A stretch of 64,000 bases of DNA from Cyclobacterium amurskyense (GTDB taxonomy: Bacteria; Bacteroidota; Bacteroidia; Cytophagales; Cyclobacteriaceae), in NCBI RefSeq assembly GCF_001050135.1, contig NZ_CP012040.1, positions 5,411,001 to 5,475,000 on the forward strand, given 5' to 3'. Below, piece after piece: positions 56,830-63,902 of the stretch (position 1 is its first letter; every line of letters begins with the position of its first letter). The position numbers and the translations under genes are program-made. The notes under the pieces were generated by a model. That model was not told the DNA's origin. It worked only from the letters and a program-made list of their open reading frames with translations, and ran no database searches.

Positions 56830-57259
56830 GCAAGCTGCAATTGTAAATGGACGGAATCACCAATGATCTACAGTTATTAAACCTTCTAATCCAGCATAAT
56901 TTCATCTGTTTATAATTGTTTTCAAAAGGTCAGAACATGCCCCGGTTTATCGGCGTGGAATCTCGCCACGATAATCATCCCTTGGCATTACGATTTCGTC
57001 ATGCTCGATTTCCTGATCTCTTATTTGATAAACCTCTCCCATAACTAAAAATAGTCTATCCTTGAATGAATAGCAAATGAATGCTGCCCAATTAACCGAA
57101 TAAGGTGTCGTCGATTTGGATAGGGTCTCAAAAATTTTGTCCATTTGTTTACTAAAGGAGGTCTTTCAGAAACCATTGCAAATGGCATAAAAAAAAAGAT
57201 TTCGACTTCGAAGTAAGTTAGGAATAAAAGGGTGTAGAGGATTCTACACCCAGCCGGGG
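56830..57259. mobile_element. RAYT-derived non-autonomous element, copy A
   Basis: Matches the two ends of the RAYT element at 58638-59608 but lacks the transposase gene: the sequence runs from the left part (ATGGACGGAATCACCAATGA, TTAAACCTTCTAATCCAGCA) straight into the right part (TTTCATCTGTTTATAATTG ... CATTTGTTTACTAAAGGAGG) and ends ATTCTACACCCAGCCGGGG. A small open frame on the minus strand (56947-57144) is present in each copy and has no sign of selection. It cuts an XRE-regulator gene at its right end. Confidence 0.75.
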
Positions 57260-57474
57260 ATTGCCGAGAAAATGGCCAATGCTTTGGATATGTCTTTGGA
57301 TGAGATGGTCTATGGCCAACAAAATGAAAAAGCCCGTATCCGCATTGCCGATAACGAGCTTCTCAACCTTTTTAATAAAACACAAGACCTTGCAGATGAT
57401 CAGAAAAAAACGGTGATGGATTACTCTCTGCTTTTCTTTTAAAATCTAACCTGACGCAACAACTCACTCAATAG
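57260..57474 (+). pseudogene. 3' remnant of an XRE/HTH regulator
   Basis: Immediately after element copy A the plus strand encodes AEKMANALDMSLDEMVYGQQNEKARIRIADNELLNLFNK, followed by DDQKKTVMD. A one-base loss then shifts the frame to LLSAFLLKSNLTQQLTQ and a stop at 57472. This is the C-terminal part of a small helix-turn-helix (Cro/C1-type) regulator whose DNA-binding N-terminus was replaced by the element. A second copy of its tail lies at 57604-57657. Confidence 0.7.
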
Positions 57475-57603
57475 TCCTTCGCTGTAAATAAAAAAACCAA
57501 CCTTATCTCTAAAGCTGGTTTCATATTCCTTTACCGAGTCAAAGACTCTCATATTCATAAGACAGTCACAAGTCACGCTCCGCTAGACTTGCGCCAGAAC
57601 GGG

Positions 57604-57657
57604 GACCTACTCTCTGCTTTTCTGCTAAAAGCCAACCTGACACAACAGTTGACTTAA
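57604..57657 (+). pseudogene. Duplicated tail of the XRE regulator remnant
   Basis: The codons read DLLSAFLLKANLTQQLT and a stop, almost the same as the end of the remnant 130 bases upstream. This is a second, independent fragment of the same family, left by duplication or recombination. Between the two lies about 130 bases of sequence with no gene. Confidence 0.65.
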
Positions 57658-57660
57658 AAC

Positions 57661-58014
57661 TCAATCTTCAAGTTGAGTTTTCAAGCCTGAGTCTTCCAAA
57701 GTCATTTGGAGATATTTTAATATTCCGTCATGAAATAATTTTTCATCAAAATCCTTCTTTGATTGAACTTCAAGGTAAAACTGATAGTCTTCATAATCTG
57801 AATCTCCAACTTCTCCCTCATTTCGCACAAGCATTATTTCCAGACCAAAACATTCAAAAGCATAATATTCTCCGCCATAATTCAATCCATATCTTTTTTG
57901 ATCAATTAATTCTGGTGTTGGGTTTGTTGTAGATATATTAATGATTTTTCTTAAACGATCTGCAAAATCATCTAAATGCTCTATTGATTGTATGTATAAG
58001 TAACAAACGTTCAT
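57661..58014 (-). CDS. Probable immunity protein for the NTase-type toxin tip
   Basis: A 117-residue soluble, acidic protein (YLYIQSIEHLDDFADRLRKII, RYGLNYGGEYYAFECFGLEI, SDYEDYQFYLEVQ). I do not recognise the family. Its start lies ten bases downstream of the stop of a toxin-like Rhs tip, on the same strand. Its size and composition are typical of immunity genes of polymorphic toxins. It would bind and block the toxin tip in the cytoplasm. The assignment rests on position. Confidence 0.6.
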   Translation of the reverse strand: MNVCYLYIQSIEHLDDFADRLRKIINISTTNPTPELIDQKRYGLNYGGEYYAFECFGLEIMLVRNEGEVGDSDYEDYQFYLEVQSKKDFDEKLFHDGILKYLQMTLEDSGLKTQLED

Positions 58015-58024
58015 CTAAACTTTC

Positions 58025-58637
58025 TTAATTACCTTCTGTTGCTTCTTTTGAAAATTTCTCAAAACCTTCTTGGCTAAATATTCTTACAGATGATTTTCTT
58101 CCTAATTCTTTAGTCAATTGTTTTTCTGCTTCCACCAAGTCTGGGAAAAACTTTAATGTTTCTCCTACTCTTAATGCTCCACCTTTACCCTTTGCTCCTT
58201 GCTCAACTGCTTGCTTAAACAAATCATCACTCACAACAAAAAAGTCTAAATCACTTGCGGCATCAAATGCTTCTCCAGAAGTGAACTTTTTCCCAGTAAC
58301 TGAACTTCCTCGCAAACCGACAAGAGCATCATCAACCCCTGTAGCTTTTATTATTTTGCTAACAGCACCCTCAAATTGTTTAACCGAAGAAAACCCTCTT
58401 ACATTTTTTAATATCTGTTTCCCAATCAAACGTGTAAAACGTCCACTTTCGTCTAATGGCCCAGGTACTTGTACTTGCCCTGATTCATCAAGCATTCCAA
58501 TAACAAATGACCCTGCTCCTAATATTGCTAATTGATTGGTTTGAACGAATAATGCTCCTTCTGCTATAAATGGAATTGCTTCTGGTGCTACCGCTGCAAC
58601 CCCAACCAACCCTGCTATTCCAAGTAAAACAAGAGCT
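58025..58637 (-). pseudogene. Displaced Rhs toxin tip with nucleotidyltransferase-like domain (5'-truncated)
   Basis: The frame is open from the edge of the RAYT element (58637) and reads GGALVLLGIAGLVGVAAVAPEAIPF. A TTG at 58609 is only the first possible start. Residues 1-40 (from that TTG) are hydrophobic like the pre-toxin segment of Rhs proteins. Residues 98-125 show a nucleotidyltransferase signature: GLRGSSVTG, then SDLDFFVV with Asp 120 and Asp 122 (hG-S...Dh-D). It would modify RNA, a protein or a nucleotide. No Rhs core is fused to it, so it cannot be delivered as it stands. It is followed by a probable immunity gene. Confidence 0.65.
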
Positions 58638-59608
58638 CCCCCGCTAGGTGTAGTTTATGCCTTCGTGAGCTGGGTGTAGGTTTGCAAAACACCCTTCTAT
58701 CCTTTCCAATTTGCAATTGGAATTGGACGGAATTACCAATGATCCACGGTTATCAAACCTTCTAATCCAGCATAATTCCTTGCACTCGAACACATGTAAT
58801 CCTCTGGTTTTTCCACGATTCCTGCCCTTACCGGATTCTCATGTATATAATTCATTCTACTTTCAATCATTTCAGTTCGATAAAGTTCGATAGCATGGTT
58901 TTCATGTGTCCAAAATTGCATCTCCCCAGTTCTTTTATTAAATTTCGCATGATAGGCAAAAATTATCTTCAACCATTCCTTTCTGCTTTCCTGAGGGTTT
59001 TCAATTATCATTTTTAGCAATTTCTTGCTTGTAAATTTCTTAAAATCACGCACCCATCCTGATAATTTCGCATCTTTTTGTTGAACAACCAAGTGAAGGT
59101 GATTGGTCATGATGACATAACCAAAGAGGAAAAGTCCCTTTTCCTTTCTACAATAAGCCAGATTTTCCAAAATAAAATCTCTATAGCCTTTTCTTGAAAA
59201 CATAGCTGCCTATCCCACCACTTGGAATGTCAAAAAATAGGGCATTTCATCTGTTTATATTTGTTTTTCAAAAGTCAGAACTTGCCCCGGTTTATCGGGG
59301 TGGAATCTCGGCACGATAATCATCCCTTAGCATAACACTTTCGTCATGCTCGATTTCCTGATCTCTTATATGGTAAGCCTCTCCCATAACTAAAAATAGT
59401 CTATCCTTGATTGAATTACAAATAAATGCTGACCGAGTAACCGAATAAGGTGTCGTTGATTTGGATGGGGTCTCCAATTTCAGTCAAACAGTATTCTAAA
59501 TTTTGTCCATTTGTTTACTAAGATAAGGGGGTCTTTCGGAAGCCATTGCAAATGGCATAAAAAAGATTTCGACTTCAAAGTAAGTTAGGAATAAAAGGGT
59601 GTAGAGGA
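58638..59608 (-). mobile_element. RAYT (IS200-like REP-associated) element, copy B with transposase
   Basis: About 970 bases. The left end starts CCCCCGCTAGGTGTAG and continues with a hairpin GGGTGTAGG..ACACCC and CCAATTTGCAATTGG. The right end has GGTGTAGAGGA but lacks the final CCAGCCGGGG seen in copies A and D, so it is slightly truncated. It contains the transposase gene. Copies A (56830) and C (63061) are the same element with the gene deleted; D (63592) is a right-end fragment. Confidence 0.8.
58733..59245 (-). pseudogene. REP-associated tyrosine transposase (Y1, HUH), amber-interrupted
   Basis: From the ATG at 59245 the frame reads MPYFLTFQVVG, then TAG at 59210-59212 where the family has a Trp, then AAMFSRKGYRDFILENLAYC. 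From the internal ATG at 59203 a 156-residue open frame remains. The HUH motif is HLHLVV (in IMTNHLHLVV) and the nucleophilic Tyr lies in ESRMNYIHENPVRAGIV. The missing strand at the N-terminus is part of the catalytic fold, so the gene is probably inactive unless the amber codon is read through. Confidence 0.8.
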
Positions 59609-59664
59609 GTCACAGAAAGGATATTTATTGAATTGAAAAGTCTGGAACTTGCCGGGCTTAAGTT

Positions 59665-59934
59665 TTAACTCTTATATCCATCTAATGGGTAATCTACCTT
59701 TTCAAATAACCCTTTAAAGGGAAAATCAGGCGGAACTAATTTCCAAATGTCTTTGCTAGAACAATCCTTAAACCATCGATCTTCGTTAAGTCCAAATGGA
59801 CTTTTACCATGATAATATTCCTTTGGTTCAATCTCTTCTAATTCATCCTCGGATAATCTGCCCGCTAAATAGTCAGTAAATCTTTCATATTCTGAAAGAG
59901 AACTAAATTCTTTAATCTCTTTAAGCCAACTCAT
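59665..59934 (-). CDS. Probable immunity protein for the second Rhs toxin tip
   Basis: An 89-residue acidic protein (SWLKEIKEFSSLSEYERFTDYL ... DELEEIEPKEYYHGKSPFGL ... LVPPDFPFKGLFEKVDYP). Its ATG lies two bases after the original stop codon of the toxin tip on the same strand, which implies translational coupling. I do not recognise the family. It remains intact although the toxin gene in front is frameshifted, which fits an immunity gene that is still useful against siblings' toxins. Confidence 0.65.
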   Translation of the reverse strand: MSWLKEIKEFSSLSEYERFTDYLAGRLSEDELEEIEPKEYYHGKSPFGLNEDRWFKDCSSKDIWKLVPPDFPFKGLFEKVDYPLDGYKS

Positions 59935-59936
59935 TA

Positions 59937-60832
59937 TTATTTATTTAACCAATTAGGATTTAAAGTCTCTTTTGGAATATATATCTGATTCCCGCCTCCA
60001 ACTAGATTCCCCTGAGGAGCAACTGCTCCTTCGTAAATTTCGTGCCTTATGGCAATGTTATGGACGTGATTCTCTCAGCTGTATTGCCCCAGGAAGGATC
60101 TAATGCACTATCAATTTTTGATTGCAAGGGCCCTGTGGGCTTAGTCCTTGACCAATAGCCACCTAATTCACCAGCATCGCCTCCATATTCCCTGAATAGA
60201 GTCAATGACTCTTGAGCTATATTTTCAGTATATGACGCACCTCTAAATGTTTTTGCAATAGCTTCTGGAAGTGGCCCTACATCTAATGCAGAAAATCTTT
60301 TTAGAATTTCATTAGCATTGTTAATCACCGGAGTACTTGCTCCTGACTTTGCAACAAACCCTCCAGTAGCTCCGCCACCACGTCCAAAGGTTACTACATT
60401 TAACGCATCTAAACCAAACTTAAGAGCCCCTGTACCAAAACCGTCTGACGTTTCGACAAAGCCGGTTTCAAAATCCCTCCTTTCATTCTCTACAAATGTG
60501 GCTTCGTAGCCAAATGGACGGGTAAATAAACTGTAGAAGGAATTTTTGACGGAAAGTAAATCTGTAGCAAATGCATTTGCTACATCTTCATCTGTGGGAC
60601 ATTTAGGACATTTCCCATCCGGGTCTATATAATAAATCGGATTGTTCCAGAATGCAGCGTACGGAGACTTATCTATTTGGTTCGGATGGTCTGCCAGCGG
60701 ATCAACACTCAAAAATTTCGCTATCCCAGGATTATAAATCCTAAATCCATAGTCGTAATGGCTCTTAGAACCCCATTCTCCATTACTGTCCTCTTCCTTG
60801 CCATTAAATCCATAACGGTACCCACCTGTGCA
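59937..60832 (-). pseudogene. Displaced Rhs core-tip cassette with decayed toxin domain
   Basis: From 60832 the minus strand carries a short piece of Rhs core (YRYGFNGKEEDSNGEWGS ... YDYGFRIYNPGIAKFLSVDPL) without a start codon, then FWNNPIYYIDPDGKCPKC and a variable tip. The tip's toxin-like part reads FRGASYTENIAQESLTLF, REYGGDAGELGGYWSRT and LDPSWGNTAERITSITLP. A stop at 60047 and a one-base loss then shift the frame into EIYEGAVAPQGNLVGGGNQIYIP and the old stop at 59937. The tip resembles a known family of polymorphic toxin C-termini, possibly an ADP-ribosyltransferase fold; this is by recollection. It is an orphan cassette. Confidence 0.75.
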
Positions 60833-60875
60833 ACCTTGTTAACGCAGCTACCCTTGGACTTTACCTATTTCTTAG

Positions 60876-61157
60876 TTATAAAAATAAATTATAAATAACA
60901 ATTACGAAAAACAACAAAATCAAAAACCTAAACAGATATACCTCAAAAACAAATATCTTAATATATTTTTTTAGTAACAAATCACTTGTTGAATTTGAAA
61001 TTTCATTTAGAATTGAAACTAACCCATTCTTACTTTCGGTATCACCATTGGAATCATTAAAATATATTTGATTGATTCTTCTATAAAGGAAATAATGATG
61101 AATCTTTATTAGCAACATTAAAATCAATAATATCATTAAGAAATTACCTATCATCAC
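60876..61157 (-). CDS. Small membrane protein, probable immunity gene of Rhs tip 1
   Basis: A 93-residue protein with an N-terminal hydrophobic helix (residues 3-20), a polar middle (NDSNGDTESKNGLVSILNEI) and a C-terminal hydrophobic helix (72-93). Its start overlaps the end of the preceding frame by 14 bases. A membrane location would suit immunity against a toxin that acts on membranes, or that enters from the periplasm. No family is recognised. Confidence 0.5.
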   Translation of the reverse strand: MMIGNFLMILLILMLLIKIHHYFLYRRINQIYFNDSNGDTESKNGLVSILNEISNSTSDLLLKKYIKIFVFEVYLFRFLILLFFVIVIYNLFL

Positions 61158-61347
61158 CTTTTTGGTTTATTTCGTTCCTTCTTGGTAACATTGTCGCATC
61201 CATGGGTGTAATATTTCTTTCTCTCAATAAACCATCCAATCCTTTTGACTCTCCACGTTGGTTTTCTTCACTTAGGTCTTTAGCTTTTTCATAAATATCA
61301 TCCACAACATTTTTTAAATGTGATCCATCAATACCAAAATCGTTCAC
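61144..61347 (-). CDS. Short frame after an amber codon, end of Rhs tip 1 or separate gene
   Basis: A 67-residue frame from a GTG at 61347 (NDFGIDGSHLKNVVDDIYEKAKDL ... GLLRERNITPMDATML). It is in the same frame as the Rhs protein that ends at a TAG at 61381-61383; the codons between (EFEGSDIYNELV) are open. It could therefore be the C-terminal end of that toxin, cut off by one nonsense mutation, or a separate small gene. No family is recognised. Confidence 0.45.
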   Translation of the reverse strand: MNDFGIDGSHLKNVVDDIYEKAKDLSEENQRGESKGLDGLLRERNITPMDATMLPRRNEINQKGDDR

Positions 61348-62344
61348 TAATTCATTATATATATCGGATCCTTCAAACTCCTATATATTAATAACATCAG
61401 TCATAAAGGTATATGCACCTTCAAAATAGCCACCTATTCCTATTCCAATATTTGGGCCTGGAATAAAACTACCTGATACCGTACCTCCAACTTTATTTAT
61501 GGACAAATCATCTCTCAATGCCAAATTTATTTCTCCACCACCGATTATACTTTTAACTCCTGGTACGGCATAAAATGCTCCAGCATTAAATCCCATACCT
61601 TCAATATCTTTTACGGATTTGGCATTCTTGAAAAACGATAAACTGGAGGACACAATAAATCCTTCCCCTGCTCCTACACCTAAAGTTGGAGTATAAAACC
61701 CTGCAAGATTACCATCGAAATCAACCACCAGACCAACTGTTGCACTAGTTGCTATACTAATCACACCAATACCATACATTCCTCTAGCCTCAATCTGATA
61801 AGATACAGCTTCAAGTCCATCCAAATCTATCGCTTGAATAGGCGTATTACTCGCAAACTGAAAGGGAGTTAGTTCAGGATACTCTTTGTTCAAAGGATCG
61901 ACACTCAAAAACTTCGCTATACTCAGATTATATATCCTAAACCCATAGTCATAATGGCTCTTAGAACCCCATTCACCATTAGAATCTTCGTCCTTCCCAT
62001 TAAACCCATATCGGTAACTACTATCCTGCACACTACGCCCATCCATCGCCAATCCAAAAGGATAATAGTCTGTAGAGTTAATGACGGAAGCCCAAGTTGA
62101 GTCCTGGTCTAAATGGATATTGTCACTTACGACGGCCAGAACATTCCCTAGGTGATTGGACAGTTCGTACTTTTTACCTCCCAGGGTTCGGTAGCCTGGT
62201 TTGGATGTGGCCGTCATTAAACCTAGTCGGGAACTTCCATAGATTGATTGTTCTATCAAGGTGTCGTTTTTGTAGACAGCCATGACATTACCGCTTGCAT
62301 CACGAACATAAATGGTCGTATCACTTTCCGTTATCTTGGCTATT

Positions 62345-62439
62345 CCCTCCCCTGCACCCTGGCCTCCCGATCCGCTCTACTTCTCGGGACAGGCTCTCCC
62401 TAAACAGTCTACCAGACTGTTTCTTAACGGACGGTCCTC
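62345..62439. repeat. Palindromic insert 1 in the Rhs core
   Basis: About 95 bases. Read on the minus strand it opens GAGGACCG.CCGTTAAGAAA, has a hairpin AACAGTC / GACTGTT, then AGGGAGAGCCTG and a second hairpin around TCCCGAGAAG / GATCGGGAGG. It interrupts the codons of RYDAA(GN)RIAKI, giving RYDAAEDRPLRN... and a stop, before ...GIAKITESDTTIY resumes. Confidence 0.75.
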
Positions 62440-62549
62440 AGCAGCATCATATCTAAAATGTACTTCGGAAGTATCGTTTTTGTAAACAGCCCTCACCTTA
62501 CCATAGGGTGTCCAAGCAATACTATCTATACCTTCGGCATTGTCTGCAA

Positions 62550-62616
62550 TTCTCCCGCACAGCCTGGCTCCTCTCTAAAATGATCCAAAGGGATCATTTT
62601 TTAACGCTCGGCCCTC
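62550..62616. repeat. Palindromic insert 2 in the Rhs core
   Basis: About 67 bases, a shorter relative of the other two. On the minus strand it opens GAGGGCCGAGCGTTAAAAAA, with a hairpin AATGATCC / GGATCATT, then AGAGAGGAGCC. It sits in YTYDEI(GN)..IADNAEGID and gives a stop. Confidence 0.65.
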
Positions 62617-62807
62617 AATCTCATCATAGGTGTAATTTTCGGTCTCTGTACCATCCACATTCCTCAGCTTGTTGCTGAAGTCGTAGTATTTATATGTCAA
62701 ATCATCACGGATTGTCGTTTCATCCCGCCTCTGTAAAGATATGGATTTTCTATTTAATGATTGTTCGACGAAGTCTTTAAAGCCCTTTTTCAACCAAGTT
62801 CAAGTTT

Positions 62808-62904
62808 GGCCTGCCCTGCATTCTGGCCTCCCGATCCACTTTACTTCTCGGGACAGGCTCTCCCTAAAACAGTCCACAGGACTGTTTCTTAACGGTCGGT
62901 CCTC
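62808..62904. repeat. Palindromic insert 3 in the Rhs core
   Basis: About 97 bases, some 87 percent identical to insert 1. On the minus strand it opens GAGGACCGACCGTTAAGAAA, with a hairpin AACAGTCC / GGACTGTT. It sits in DYSYDPN(GN) and turns the frame into EDRPLRNSPVDCFRESLSRE. Confidence 0.75.
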
Positions 62905-63060
62905 ATTTGGATCATAACTATAATCCGCATCGTATTTATTTGCACCTGGCGACCTCGAATCAAAGCCAGTGCTTTGTGAACCACTCAAACTTCTGGCCTG
63001 AACGATCCTGTGAAGCTGATCATACCCATATACCATGGCCTGCATGCGTTCCGACTCGCT

Positions 63061-63573
63061 CCCCGCTAGGTGTAGTTTATGCCTTCGTGAGCTGGGTGTA
63101 GGTTTGCAATTACACCCTTCTATCCTTTCCAATTTGCAATTGGAATTGGACGGAATTACCAATGATCCACGATTATCAAACCTTCTAATCCATCAAAATT
63201 TCATCTGTTTATAATTGTTTTTAACACTCAGAACTTGCCCCGGTTTATCGGGGTGGAATCTCGCATAGCTGATGATCCCTCGGCTTGACGATTTCGTCAT
63301 GCTCGATTTCCTGATCTCTTATTTGATAAACCTCTCCCATAACTAAAAATAGTCTATCCTTGAATGAATTACAAATGAATGCTGCCCGGGTAACCGAATA
63401 AGGTGTCGTTAATTTGGAGGGGGTCTCAAATATCAGTCAAACGGTATTCAAAATTTTTTCCATTTGTTTACTAAAGGGGGTCTTTCAGAAGCCATTGCAA
63501 ATGGCAAATAAAAGATTTCGTCTTCAAAGTAAGTTAGGGATAACAGGGTGTAGAGGATACACCTAGCCGGGGG
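63061..63573. mobile_element. RAYT-derived non-autonomous element, copy C
   Basis: 513 bases from CCCCGCTAGGTGTAG to CACCTAGCCGGGGG. It has the same left terminal region as copy B and the same right region as copies A and D. The transposase gene is absent: AAACCTTCTAATCCATCAA joins directly to AATTTCATCTGTTTATAATTG. It has replaced the upstream part of the Rhs gene. Confidence 0.78.
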
Positions 63574-63591
63574 ACGATATTACCGGTATTT

Positions 63592-63800
63592 CTAGTCTAT
63601 CCTTGATTGAATTACAAATAAATGCTGCCTGAGTAACTGAATAAAGTGTCGTTGATTTGGATGGGGTCTCAAAATTTTGTCCATTTGTTTACTTGGATAA
63701 GGAGGTCTTTCAGAAGCCATTGCAAATGGCATATAAAAGGTTTCGACTTCAAAGTAAGTTAGGAATAAAAAGGTGTAGAGGATTCTACACCCAGCCGGGG
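63592..63800. mobile_element. RAYT-derived element, copy D (right-end fragment)
   Basis: About 210 bases that match the right half of copies A and C (TAGTCTATCCTTGATTGAAT ... GATTCTACACCCAGCCGGGG). The left part is missing. It truncates the gene whose tail follows at 63800-63895. Confidence 0.75.
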
Positions 63801-63895
63801 TAAAACGGAAGTATAAAAAAGTTATCGATGTTATTACTTACGATGACTTACTTAAAAGATTAGATTTCACGATTGGACAAATTCAAAAAATGTGA
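63800..63895 (+). pseudogene. 3' tail of a DUF4263 / Shedu-like gene
   Basis: Directly after element D the plus strand reads VKRKYKKVIDVITYDDLL, KRLDFTIGQIQKM and a stop. The phrase VITYDDLLKRL followed by a helix is how many DUF4263 (Shedu, SduA) nuclease-like defence proteins end. The rest of the gene is missing. The call rests on a short motif. Confidence 0.4.
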
Positions 63896-63902
63896 TTTGT
63901 AT

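Larger units (their letters stand above)
61381..63060 (-). pseudogene. Rhs core fragment with tip 1, N-terminally truncated and interrupted
   Basis: The C-terminal part of an Rhs protein, a large secreted toxin with YD repeats forming a shell around a toxic tip. It starts abruptly at the edge of element C (63060) with SESERMQAMVYGYDQLHRIVQ, so the long N-terminal part is missing. Three palindromic insertions (62345-62439, 62550-62616, 62808-62904) break the frame. After the last one it runs intact: LSNHLGNVLAVVSD, DYYPFGLAMDGRSVQDSSYRYGFNGKDEDSNGEW, FLSVDPL and FASNTPIQAIDLDGLEA, then a tip rich in Gly and hydrophobic residues (GFNAGAFYAVPGV, FIPGPNIGIGIGGYFEG), possibly pore-forming. The frame ends at an amber codon. 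Confidence 0.85.

Noticed and set aside
56947..57144. 65-codon frame in RAYT copy A and the related 61-codon frame at 59292-59477
   Set aside because: Both are translations of the repeat's right half; the frame is not kept in copy C, so this is repeat sequence and not a gene.
62800..63162. 120-codon frame with a non-Rhs N-terminus
   Set aside because: The first 30 or so residues are translated from element C and the last 30 from palindromic insert 3; only the middle is Rhs core, so it is treated as part of the pseudogene.
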